Shown here: piece after piece, positions 34,948 through 46,024 of the stretch
Layout: each line of letters starts with the position of its first letter
How positions within the stretch are numbered: position 1 is the first letter of the stretch
Assembly: GCA_037074765.1 (NCBI GenBank)
Contig: JBAMDO010000240.1
Span: 16,473-80,472 of the forward strand
Length of the DNA: 64,000 nucleotides
Origin: Mansonella perstans
Lineage: Eukaryota; Nematoda; Chromadorea; Rhabditida; Onchocercidae
Direction: 5' to 3'
Translations under genes and position numbers: made by a program
Notes under the pieces: generated by a model
Database searches by the model: none
Seen by the model: only the letters and a program-made list of their open reading frames with translations
What the model was told of the DNA's origin: nothing

Positions 34948-36205
34948 TTATACAGTAATAATCTTCCTGTCAGCTTCTTTTTTCAGATAGCCAATATCTT
35001 TGGAATCGAGCGTTTCTCGGAACTCACCATTGACCAGTGGATCATTGGATGAATTTCTGGAATGGCATATTCTTCGACAACACGTGCAACCACAGCGAAT
35101 GCAGCAACAACCCAAAACTAGCAACATGCCGCATAATATCTGGAATACCTGACGATCTAAGCAGTATGTTATTTAAATTTAAATGGAAATTAATTAACTG
35201 TTCAAATTTAACTCAGCATGGAACATTTTATTATATTGCAGTTCATAGAAAGCATTGCAGTCATGCATGCAAGTTGTATTATTATCGTAGAAAATATGTT
35301 TATAGGTTTATGCAAGTTTTGTTTAATTTTATCTAAATTTTGTATGAGAAAGGATTTTACATATACAAATTCAAGTTTCATTTTTTTATTTTGACGTTAT
35401 GGAAAATCACTATTTTTTTAACAACCAGAAATTTATTATTCAGAAAAAAAGGAAACAAACGAACCAATGTAAAAGCTAAAATAACTGGAATAATGCCCGT
35501 AGTGCTAATATTAATGAGTGATGAAACGACGGGTGGTTTCCGTTGCATGCAAATAAACTGCCGCCGTTCATCAACGTCATTTCGGATCACGTATGTTGTA
35601 CTGCACGGTATTTCACAAGCATTTTCACAATCAGTCAAATTATCATAATGATAAATTTCTGCAAATGAAAAATTCCGACACAGCTTGACATAGCTAATTA
35701 ATTAAATCAACAATTTGATTTTCGTCATTAGAAATATTATTTAACGCTCTTTTTTGGATCCAGTAAACCTTATCTATGTTTTGTTAAATTCTTTAAAATT
35801 AGCAATCGTTGCAAAAAATGTGCTATTCTAAATTAATTAATTACTAATTTTATTCCAGGACCTATTCAAGTCATCTTCAAATGCACTGCATTAAAATACG
35901 AAACAAAAAAAAAAGAACTTATTGATCATAAATCATCAAGTTCATAGTTCACTTCGTTATCTTTGTTACAAAATTTCTCTTTGAAATATTAACTAAACAT
36001 TCAGTCGAAACTAAATAACATTAAATTTACTTATAATTCGATGCATTCCATCACGATCACGGTTTAAGCCATTCTTGCTGGACAACTTACGAAGATAAGA
36101 TGATGACGATGATGATGGATTTTGAAAATCAAAACGATCAGCAAATGCAATAATAATTAGAGAAAAAAACCACCAATAAAAACATAGCTGTTGTTGGTAA
36201 CACAT
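34948..36205 (-). CDS. Type I single-pass membrane protein with juxtamembrane cysteine cluster
   Basis: Exons 36031-36205, 35486-35658 (or 35465-35658) and 34948-35148 join in phase to give 182 (or 189) residues. A signal peptide (LCFYWWFFSLIIIAFA) covers about 1-22. The ectodomain has a six-serine run at 31-36 and four cysteines at 69, 73, 77 and 95 (TDCENACEIPCSTTY). A transmembrane segment of about 20 residues (28 with the alternative donor) runs from about 112. It leads straight into a cytoplasmic run with nine cysteines between 122 and 144 (GCCCIRCGCTCC), then a polar tail with LVNGEFRETLDSKDIGYL. Such clusters are usually palmitoylated and hold proteins in membrane domains; that is inference. 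The ATG directly follows AAATTTCAG, a probable trans-splice acceptor. I do not recognise a family. The choice of exon 2 donor (CCA/GTTATT or TTG/GTTCGT) is open. Confidence 0.65.
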
Positions 36206-38787
36206 CTGAAATTTAAATTTTGCAATGTAACAGGGTATGCCTCGTAAGATTCTGGATTGTCCTGATTGTTATGGATTAAAGGAATAATTCGAAATGAAAA
36301 GAAGAAAGTGCTTTCTTGCAAAATAAACAGCATAAAAATTATTAAACATTTCGATTTAAAATAGAATTAATAAGCAATAATAAACAAGCAAATAATGAAT
36401 GGAATAAAAATTACCTTCAAAAGAATGGCTAAGACACCAATAATATATTTGATAAAAAATCCAAAAAAAAAAAAAAAAAAAAAAACCAAAATAATATTAT
36501 CCATGTTACTATTGAATCTAACTTGTTGCAATAAAATAGATTTCTGGGCAGTTACTAAATAACAATTCAAAGTTTGAAAGATAAGTAAGAGCTATAATTT
36601 AACAGAGACGAAGCTTTAAAATATCTCAATTCATTTATCAATCGCATTCTTCCATTTCATAACATACACTTATGTGCCCATTCTATCATACAACACCGTC
36701 CCATACATTTGTCAATCTTTATGAAACAATAAAAATAAACGCGTAGAAGATGTGGCTAACGGCTAACGATAAACCAAGATAGCTCTTGACATTTTTCTTT
36801 TGATTGACACTTTTCTTTCATATAACAAAAAGTGAAATGAAATTTCATTTCGTCAGAAAAATTTTCTCATCGATATTAACATCAATAACATGATGATAAA
36901 GATTGTGATAACGAAAGTTATAGTAACACTTATCACTATCTCTAATTATAACCATTATTATTACGATTACCGCTGTTATAAAATTGTGATCAAAAACAAT
37001 ATTATTGAAAAGAAATAATTTTGAGAAATTTCTTTATTGTTAAAACAGTTGGGAAAAAATAGAATAATTCATTTCACTTACTTTTATTGAACAGATATTT
37101 CGTTGAATATCTTTCGTTGAAAATGTTAATATGATTAAATTGTAACCAAAATTTCATTGAACAAAAAGTGAGATAGCTCAAGTCAATTAAATAATAGCTT
37201 AATTTCTTAAAATTTAATATAAACAGTGAACTTTGTTTTCACTTAGTATCACTTTAAATGCATTGCATGAACGAATGCATTTTGCATGTAGCCTATTCAA
37301 GTTTTTCAATTATCTCTGCTTACACTTTCTGCAGCAATTTTTTGATCATTTCACAAAGTAAATATCGTGTAGAATCCACACACAACAAAACCCCATGCAT
37401 GGGTCATTCCAGAATAATTTGTAATATTACCTGTTCATTTCAAATTGCATCAACCTGACTGTTATCTTATGCAAGAACACCTCTATTTGTGTAATTATTG
37501 CCAAAAAAATTAAATATTTTTTTTTCACCAATTATTTTTTTTTAAAACAATGTTTGACGTAAGATTACAAATAAAAAAAGAATTCTCTCGCTGAAACGGA
37601 AAAAGGAAGGATAAATATGATATGAAATTAAAAATATTAATGAGGTAATTTGCTGGACCATCATTAGAAACATATCCGACAGCACTTTTTCGACAATTAT
37701 CAGCAAACGAGAAAAAGTAATTCATTTGTTTAGATTTGTTAATAAGAACCTATTGGAGACGATTAGGCTGACAAGAAAGGGTTAGAAATAGTTGCTTTCA
37801 TATTTTTACAAATATTTCAAATATCCTTCAAGCAATGCAAATGCTAGCATTAATGTTTAATTTGCAATCTAGATAAAAGAAGTTAGTATCAGCATGGCTC
37901 CGCGACAATATGGTTCGGCGAGAATATGAAACTGCAAAAGGAACTTCCGCCAGAAAAGTAAATGTCTTAAGAATAACTATAAATGTAATCATAAATGAAG
38001 CATCATTATCTTTCCTCTTTTTTATTTACATTTAATGCAAGTTTCATTGCAGTGCTACTCGTGTTAGCTTAAATCAAAATTTTACAGTTCTCTTTGCATT
38101 CGAGGTCAAGGGTTAGTTTTCAGCATTTCTTATCAGTAATAAAATAGTTTAAAATAGTAGATATATCATTTTAATTGAGAATTCATTTTAATTGCGATAA
38201 TGAATTCACAAATCCATTTATACAAGCCAACAAATGATAATAATTAGTAAATAGCACAATAATGGTAAAGAATTTATAGAATAACTGATTCAGTAGTCTA
38301 AATTTTCAAAATCAAAAAAAAAAGTGAAAATTTGAAACCGTGCGAAGAAAGAGACAGTTATCTAACAAACATTTTAAACCATATATGAAAAAATAATTCA
38401 ACAGAAAGCGACAGTTAAATTTTAATATAATTCACTGAATGCAACTAAATATAAGAATGATTGACGTACATTCCGAATTCCAAGCGTAATTGCATTACAC
38501 CGATATGCCTCTAAATTTGAGTTTAGTTATTTTAATTCGGTTTATTTCGAATCTGTCATTTCTAACCCATAAAACTTTTATAAGAATGCATGCATCATCC
38601 AATTCGAAGTACCCGACATAATGCATGCAAGCATCATCTTACTCAAGGCCAGCCTGAATTGATGGCTTCTTTTTCCGGCATATCCATCAACGATGGGCAT
38701 CATTGACAAACCGATGCAATTGTGATTGTCGATGAAATCATATCGTAAAAATACATTCCCAGCAAAACAGAAATGTAAAAAATGGTC
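36206..38787. other. AT-rich stretch with orphan exon-like segment
   Basis: Includes the segment at 37887-37957 described separately, a poly-A tract at about 36463-36485 and otherwise nothing recognisable. A frame at about 38600-38707 (+), ending QGQPELMASFSGISINDGHH and a stop, is coding-like but has no clear acceptor. Confidence 0.45.
37887..37957 (+). CDS. Orphan internal exon (possible)
   Basis: Between AGTTAG and a GAAAA/GTAAAT donor one frame reads YQHGSATIWFGENMKLQKE followed by LPPE. The spacing WF-x-E/D-N/D...EL-PPEK is loosely like the PET100 cytochrome c oxidase assembly protein, but no partner exons support this. Function unassigned. Confidence 0.2.
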
Positions 38788-39595
38788 TCAAAAGAAAGCT
38801 ATATTTGGTTCACTATGATTATTTCTTTTCTTCATATCCGGAAGGTAATGTGACAAGTTGTGCTGAAAAACGAATATGAAGATTATATAGTGAAAAATAT
38901 AATGATAATATTTGAGGATTTCAGAAAATAACCGTAAAAAGTTGACAATTAGACGAAGAGCCATAAAGCACCAGATGAAACGATGAGACACTTATCTCTG
39001 ATGACCAAAAGTTCGGGATAACAATGAGAAAGCTGCCGTTCTATCTAATTTTTTTTTTTTTTTTTGCCCTAATACTTACAGTTACATTTTCCACTATGCT
39101 AAAATTTTTTTCATAAATTAAAAAATTAAGTATAATCGATATCGATATTAAAAAAGAAAAAACTTTTTTTTGGATCTAAAATTTCTGGGTTTTTCTAGAA
39201 ATCAAACAAATGGTAATATTCCAAGATTATTCTGTAAATAAGAAATAGAAAAACCAGAAAGACGAATCTGAAACTATTAGGAAGATAATCACAGCTATTT
39301 GAAAAGAACAAACAAATGACTGTGATGGTCAGAGACAGAACTGATTTGATAAAAGAGAAGTAGGAGTGGTTCATATTGCAAATAGGATGTCGCGCTATTT
39401 ACTTTTCTTTTCACCGGTCGTAAAACGATTGTAGTACGGTCAGGAAATCCATCATATATCATTTTTTTCTCTAATTCTCTACAAAATCTTTTACCTGTCA
39501 TTTCTTTTCTTCTTTTTGGAATCAAATATATTCTAAAAGTCAATAAAGCTATTATATAAACAAAGGGATTATTTACTGCGACAAAAGCATCAGCA
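38788..39595 (-). CDS. 3' end of a probable G-protein-coupled receptor
   Basis: Two minus-strand exons fit in phase. The first, 39403-39595 (acceptor AATATAG, or 39575 after GTCGCAG), reads FVAVNNPFVYIIALLTFRIYL, which has the NPxxY signature at the end of transmembrane helix 7, followed by a basic stretch (PKRRKEMTGKRF) like the helix-8/tail start of rhodopsin-type receptors, and reaches an AAA/GTAAAT donor. The second, 38788-38862 (after GTTTTTCAG), reads HNLSHYLPDMKKRNNH ... NIAFF and stops. No exons for helices 1-6 were identified upstream on this strand up to about 44 kb, so the gene is either spread over long introns or truncated. Which receptor class is unknown. Confidence 0.4.
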
Positions 39596-40152
39596 CTATA
39601 TTGCACGGGTCAATGATAACAAGACAAAGGTATCAGTTGTTAAAGATGAAAGAGGAAAATTGTTGGATAAGCTCTGCAAGTTTTATTATTTTCCTATATT
39701 ATTCTCCGCCTAATCTTAAAAACCTTTTATCCATTTCAGTGATCTGAGAATATTTATTCCTCCCAACATTTCATCTCTTTTTCCCTCTCTCTCTCTCTCT
39801 GTCTCTTTCTCATCTTCTTTTTCTCTGATATTCACAATAATGACGATAAAAATTGGCATAAATTAGTTTAATTATTAAAATATGAAAAAACTTAATGATT
39901 AATGAGCAGCGGAATGTGAATCTGCTAGATATCCGGTTTCTGAAAAACAAATCATTTTTTGCAAGTTTTAATTTTCTTTAAACTAAATAAGGTTATTCAA
40001 AGTATTATTTGAAAAAACAGTACCATTAGATAATATTAAGGACGAAGTTTATTTTCTAATTATCAATGATCTTAAACTCTTGATTTTATCTTTTCAATTC
40101 ATCTTTAAATAAATTATTTAAAGGTTCCAAAATTATGTTGCAAACAAATAAA

Positions 40153-40176
40153 GCTTTCCATATACATATGGAAAGC
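40153..40176. repeat. 11-bp-arm near-perfect palindrome
   Basis: GCTTTCCATAT and its exact reverse complement are separated by two bases. It could form a tight cruciform or hairpin. No gene-end context suggests a terminator. Confidence 0.85.
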
Positions 40177-40845
40177 ATATCAATTACAGCAAATTTACAT
40201 TAAATGAATTGTCCGACTGCGTAATTTTTCCCGCATACGTGTGCGTTCCTTAATTAATGAATGATCCACATCTAATTAAAGGTCAACAAATTAGCTATTA
40301 TGCGAAGTTCGTTTAACAATAGTTAAATTTTACACAAATTGCACTGAATTTAACGAAAACAACAAATTTCAAACAATCAGTTATTAAAGATCGTTGAAAC
40401 AAAAATTTACAAAACAAGTGAGGTCGTATGAAGTATTGCAATATTTCGTAAAAAAAATGGAGTTCCTTGATATAAATGTAAGAACTCCATTATCAAATTA
40501 ATTATAGTAAATAGGTTAAAAATAATTAATTAGAATTAAAACGCGTTGACATTTCAAAAATAATATCTTCGGGCTGTTGATTACTTTGTCGGAAGTGGAA
40601 TAGCAAAATTGGAAATTCGATAATTAAGTTATTATGGAAAAAATTCAATTATCTTTGAATAGAAGTTCCAACATCAAAACAATGACTTAATTCTCAACTT
40701 CACTGACTTCCAATAACTTTATGGAAAACATTTGTGACCACGAAATGACATGGAAATGGAATGGAGATCTGCCACTCAATTTAACTTTTATTTTATGTAT
40801 ATCAACTATGAAATATTTAAAAGAATTTTTTCATGAATTTAATTT

Positions 40846-40867
40846 AAATTCCATTGCAATGGAATTT
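40846..40867. repeat. 22-bp perfect palindrome
   Basis: AAATTCCATTG is followed immediately by its reverse complement. It is AT-rich and without associated element ends. Confidence 0.85.
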
Positions 40868-41151
40868 TAGAAAAAATAAGTCACTTGTTAAACACTTATC
40901 AATGCAATTTAAAAATGAGATTTGTGCAATGAAAACTTTGATAAATAGTTTCAAAATTCAAAATGTTCAAATATTAAATTTATTGACTCCTTAGTGATCA
41001 AAGTATAACAACAAAATAGAAGAAAGTCTCATCTAAAATATTTCTTTCAATATGTTTATTATTCTTGTAAGTATGTAATTAAATAATTCAAAAATTAGGA
41101 AGTAGTTTAATGGAAATGGTAGAGAAATTATTCATTTCTTATAAGTAACAG

Positions 41152-41390
41152 AACGATTTTATCATCCGCTGTGGAAGCAAGTGCTGATCTGATCCGCAAC
41201 ACTGCTAAAGTAGTTATTGAGTAAATGAACTGTTCAATTAAACTTTTCCAAGTAAATTGAAATTAATTTTGAAGATTTCAAAGACGTAGATGATGTCATA
41301 GCGGAATGTAGGGAGAACATAATGATTGATAATTTAAATAAATGTACAATGAAAATTGTAGAAGAAGAAAGTGAGGGTGAGGAAGTTTGA
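41152..41390 (+). other. Two adjacent coding-like segments, C-terminal in character
   Basis: At 41152-41224, after TAACAG, a frame reads ILSSAVEASADLIRNTAKVV and stops. At 41256-41390 another frame reads EDFKDVDDVIAECREN ... and ends with the acidic MKIVEEESEGEEV and a stop. The two are in different frames and no splice pair joining them in phase was found. They could be the last exons of two isoforms or one gene broken by a frameshift. Protein family not recognised. Confidence 0.3.
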
Positions 41391-41700
41391 CAAGTAATAT
41401 GAACTTGATGACATTATCATATTTTTTTGTTTGCGAAAGATAATTGGAGAAAATTCTCATGAAATTTGCTAATTCATCTGATTAATCCTTTCTTGCAAAA
41501 TATTTAGCGAACATTTTCATTCATTAAGGTAGTGATGAATGTTATCAAATTCAGTATGGAATCAATCGGAGCTAAGAATTAATTTCATATTTTAAAATCG
41601 ATTTAAATGAATAATTAGGCGACTATTTTCATAAACAAAGGTTAATAGCGACAATGATAAAACGATGACAGATGAATAATTAAGCATACAAGTCCAAAAT

Positions 41701-41793
41701 ATGTCAATCGTCACGAAAATGCTTGCAAATGATAGCATCCCAGCGGTTCAATATTCCAAGTATTTCTCGGTGACAGTGAATCGACTGTGCTAG
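41701..41793 (+). CDS. Short ORF or possible first exon
   Basis: An ATG opens a 30-codon frame starting MSIVTKMLANDSIPAVQYSK. A possible donor (TTCTCG/GTGACA) follows codon 23. GC content and amino-acid mix look coding, but no acceptor upstream and no partner exon are identified. Confidence 0.2.
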   Translation: MSIVTKMLANDSIPAVQYSKYFSVTVNRLC

Positions 41794-43805
41794 AACATTC
41801 CATGTAATTATTGTTTTATTCAATAAGTAGCTGAATGTATAAATAGAAGAAAGAAATTAAGCACAAAGAATTCAATACAGTAAGAGAAATGATAAATAAT
41901 TAAGCATCTGATTAATGCTCATTTCATCGCATAGAAAGTAGAAATCTTTTGATTCATTCAAAAAAAAAAACGATTTATTTCTGTGCAATTGCAATTAAAA
42001 AATTGATAAGAATTTCTTGTTTTCTCTGCTCAAAATAAAAGTTTCTCAGTTTGCTTCAATAATAAGCGGAATATGGAATACCGCAGTAAAAAACATTTTC
42101 TGCCGTCATATCATGAAATTCGAAAAGGATTTTTTTCGTTTTTTTTAGTCAAAAAAATATTTAACATTTAATAATTTTGAAAATTTATATCAAGTTTTAG
42201 CTAAAATGGGATGTGAAAATTGTTATTGCAATTTTTTACAGCAATATAAAATAAGCAGATTTAGAATTTTATAAAATTTCAAATCTATCTCCGTTAGACT
42301 TTAGTAAATGGGAAAAGGAAATGGACAAAATTTTCAAAATTAATTCGAATATTTGAGAAATTTTCCAAAGTTTGAATTTGAATATATTTCTTCGATAAAT
42401 TTAGAAGATCAAGTCATGAATCATGCGCTCTTAATAAATGATAATTATAGTACAGAAATCAGCTACGAGAAAAGTTTGCAGTGCCAGAATTAAATTTGAA
42501 ATATTTTCTGGACGAACTCGAAAAAGTCGTAAAACTGCCAATAAAGTTTTCCAATTTCTTTATTCAATTTCATATTATTTTCTAAGTAATCTTTTTAAAT
42601 ATAATCATTGATGGAAAAAAAAGTTCTTTTTTTCTCTTCTAAATTTATGAAAAGAAAATGATGGCAACAAAAACAAAAAGTTGTTAGGTCGGAAACCAAA
42701 AAAAAAGAAAATGAATTTTTTAAATATGACTGGAAGTGCGAACAATTAATTAAAGCAAAAATCACTCGCTAAAAATAAATTTCTTTTTTGCTTGTTTTTC
42801 TAAGGAAATGAAATAAAAATGGTCTAATTATTCCAACATTTTGTAAACTTTTGTTGGTTTTTTCTCAAACTTGTTTTGCACAAAACAATCCAAAAACGAA
42901 CAAGTAAAATATTATAAACAAGTACTGCTGACATGCAAATATAAGAACGAAATATTCCAGGAGAACTGATAGGTATAATATTTTCTAGAAGAAGCTGATT
43001 AACTTTTATGCATCAGAAAAGAATAAAATGAATAGAAATTTCAAATGAAATGTGCTTACATAAAAAAGCTCAGAAATTATTCTCATTACGTTTTAATTAT
43101 TTTCAAGCCAAGAATTCAATTTGAAATGTATCATTTAAGTGTTTTTTTTCCAATCACATTAGCAAAATCGGACAACAATTAAAGAATAGGGAAGCGAAGG
43201 AGAAAGAAGTAATGAACAAAGAAATTAATTGCAAACAATAAGAGAGTGAAAGTCAACTTCTAAGCAATAAACTGCAAAATTTTATTAAAATGAAAAAAGC
43301 TTTCCAAATGATAATCAATCATGATTTGTGTTAATTCATATTCAGAATAGACAAATTAGAAAGTACAAACACACACACACACGCACGCATACAGATATGA
43401 ACGGACATAAACAGACTAATTAAATTATTTAAATGAAAAACCTGTCAAAAAAGATCTTAAGCAGAAGAAATGTAACATATGAATTAAAAATAAATTTTAA
43501 AAAAATTTCTTTTTTTCACTTTTTAATAAAATAAGTTAAAAACGGGTTCAATGCATGTCGATACTATAGTAAATCATTTGTCGCAAATAATTGGAAATTC
43601 TGAGATGAAAATAAAATTTTTTCTCTTGAGCAATAAGAATTATGAATTTCAAACGTGGCCTTTTTCTTTTTAATTTTAAAAAAACAAAAGGTTGATAGCG
43701 CTTTTTTGTCAAAAATCATCATTATTGCATGGCATACATAAAATATTTGAACTATTAGCAAAAATTAAACATACATATACAATCATAATGCATAATTTCC
43801 AGTTT

Positions 43806-43990
43806 ACCGGCTTGCGCCAGGTGATGATTTATCTGTGTTGTTGAAGCAAACTTTTCTGAATTTAAAATTATGGTCAAGAGTTGGAAGTGATCAGTCCAGA
43901 TGGGTCCATTATTGTTTCGGTGAACGGTTTCCAAGCAAAGTTCAACTTCAAAGATTTTTTAAAAACAATAATTTTATTTGATCAAATAAA
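43806..43990. other. Coding-like segment open on both strands
   Basis: Plus strand, after TTTCCAG, is open for about 60 codons and contains YRLAPGDDLSVLLKQTF and WSRVGSDQSRWVHYCFGERF. Minus strand is also open, with VELCLETVHRNNNGPIWTDH, and could be joined in phase to an upstream minus-strand segment (44067-44120, YPSDTSYYCFNKT before a CAG/GTAAAA donor) through a weak GAAG acceptor. Only one can be real. The minus reading would lie upstream of the GPCR-like exons, but this is not proof. Confidence 0.3.
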
Positions 43991-45889
43991 ATTAATTGGG
44001 CGGAAACTGACCACTGAGCAAAATTCAATGAGGCGCAAATTGAAAAATTCTAAATGATGATTTTTACCTGTCTTGTTGAAGCAATAATAGGAGGTATCGG
44101 ATGGATAGTAAGTTATGAATTAGAATTGTAAATGAATGAGAATGATTTTATCCTCGTAGTACAATCGAAGTTTCCATTAAGTTGTAAATAAAACCAAATT
44201 GAGTTCTGTTGTCTAAACCTATCCATGAATTTCCCATTTATACTAAAATTGGCATGAGTGAATGTGACAGATATTACAGTTATTGTATAGGTGGACAATG
44301 GTAGAAAGTATAACCTTCACAATATCTTTAAGATCAGCACTTATCCGATCCTCCAACCATCTTTTATTTATATATTTTAATAATCAACATTTGGTTATAT
44401 ACTTTGAAGCAACTGCATGCCATAATCAACAAACGTATTCAAATTTTAAAGGGATTTTATAAATTTTGTTTTAAATTTAAAAAATGTGATCAATACAATT
44501 TGTAAATTGATTTGCTCAACCGTTGTATTTTTCGGGAAAAAGTTCAATTCGTTACGCTATTACCATCTTATGTGTTAAGTTTGATTCCACGATTTCTTAA
44601 TTAACTTCATCTATGTAATTTTCCAAAATTTTGCAGAAGAGAAAAAACGCCAGTCAAATTAATGATTTGCTACGATCAAAACTGTTAACAATTATAAAGT
44701 CTAAAAACAACTAATGGAAACGACTTTCATTTCCAATATTTCAAATCAAGCCATAGAATTGCTTTTTGCTAATGTATTTTTAGCCAAATTAAAACTCAAA
44801 ACACATTTAAAAATGCATTTTAATTGTACAAATCAATTTTCAAATAGAAAGAGCGTTTTGCGAATATTTTTTTAAAATAATTTTGAAATTATAGTATCGT
44901 TCTAATAGCAATTTGGCATGTTATTGAGGTTTGAAAAACGAGGGAAAGAATAATTCGCGTTGTGAAATGTATGACAGAATAGGCGACATTCATGGCACTA
45001 TCATGTGTGTCATAAATGGCACATTTAAGATGACCACAGCTAATGGGTTCATTTTTTGTTACCAAGGGGTCAAGAAGGGAACATATTTTGCATATCAATT
45101 GATGAATGTTCTTCATAGAAAAAAGAACGAAATAAAATTTCAGATCCAAAAGGAAATAAATAAATTTTTCTAAATGTGCTTAATACATTTAGAAGTAACA
45201 GTAGTGATAAATGACAATTTCCATTTCCAGCATTGATAATAGCATATTGCTTGCTTCGATTTAGTTAAATTGCATGCATATTATTATGATATTTTAAATA
45301 AGTAATAGATTACTCAGTAAGAAAAAGAATCACGCAATTTATCCAATAGAATCTTTTTTTTTTGTTTTCCTCTTTCCTTGTTTACATCAAATTTAATTTA
45401 AAATTAATGAATTATTTAATCGATGTCGCTTATCATTATTGATAAATCAATTCCCATCATTTATCATTAATTATTCATCAGTATTGATGTTTATACTGAT
45501 ATTACTGTAGGATGCAAAAGGAAATAACTGTAGTATATTGAAATGGTCATTAATAAATGAATAGTAATGATATCAGAAAAACGGAGAAAATTCAGTTAGA
45601 TTAATCAAAAATAAAGAGAATGCTGGACATGTAATGAGTTTTGGGGAGATTTATTTAATTGGTTTTTTAAATGGTATTAAATTCAATAAAATTAATCTGC
45701 AGAAGCTTTCATATATTATGGTCAAAATATTCTCAAACAGTCAGAATAATAGTACAGTTTTTTCATTTACACAGCAATTAAATACCTTGTTTTTATAGCT
45801 AAGCAAGTAATAATGCGAGACAAATAATTTTTATGAAAACAATAATGCAATCATATGATGGTCTTTTATCAACAGCTGTTGTTTTTTAG
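43991..45889. other. AT-rich, nothing certain
   Basis: Frames at 44113-44298 (-) and 44931-45173 (+) are longer than average but lack consistent splice sites. The latter region is open on both strands. No family is recognised. Confidence 0.4.
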
Positions 45890-46024
45890 AAATGACAATG
45901 ATTATCATTGGCAATGGTGATGATGATGATGACGAATCGAGAACTATTAGAATTCACAGCCATAGGATCTTATCATTCAATGCAATCCCATAAATCTATT
46001 AGGACAATTAACGATCACGGGCAA
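45890..46024 (+). CDS. Possible trans-spliced first exon
   Basis: GTTTTTTAG (ending 45889) is followed two bases later by ATG, and the segment ends in a very strong donor, CAA/GTAAGTATG. From the first ATG (45892) the frame reads MTMIIIGNGDDDDDESRTI and stops after 33 codons. From ATG 45914 the frame is open to the donor for 37 codons (NRELLEFTAIGSYHSMQSHK ...). Which start is used is unclear. A downstream partner exon was not found. Confidence 0.35.

Larger units (their letters stand above)
39596..43805. other. AT-rich stretch with inverted repeats and short coding-like frames
   Basis: No complete gene. Contains the near-palindrome 40153-40176, the hairpin 40456-40491, the 22-base palindrome 40846-40867, the coding-like segments 41152-41390 and 41701-41793, and an (AC)n tract at about 43369-43387. 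CT-rich repeats lie near 39780-39815. Confidence 0.5.

Noticed and set aside
36367..36570. 67-codon minus-strand frame with a Phe run
   Set aside because: Poly-A tract translated; hydrophobicity is a base-composition artefact.
38600..38707. Coding-like plus-strand frame ending QGQPELMASFSGISINDGHH
   Set aside because: No acceptor or start supports it and no neighbouring exon fits; noted in the intergenic entry only.
40550..40640. Minus-strand frame with QSNQQPEDIIFEMSTRF
   Set aside because: About 35 codons, no clear acceptor, no partner exon.
44889..45173. Open frames on both strands (80 and 86 codons)
   Set aside because: Overlapping on opposite strands with no convincing splice sites; evidence for coding too weak to call either.
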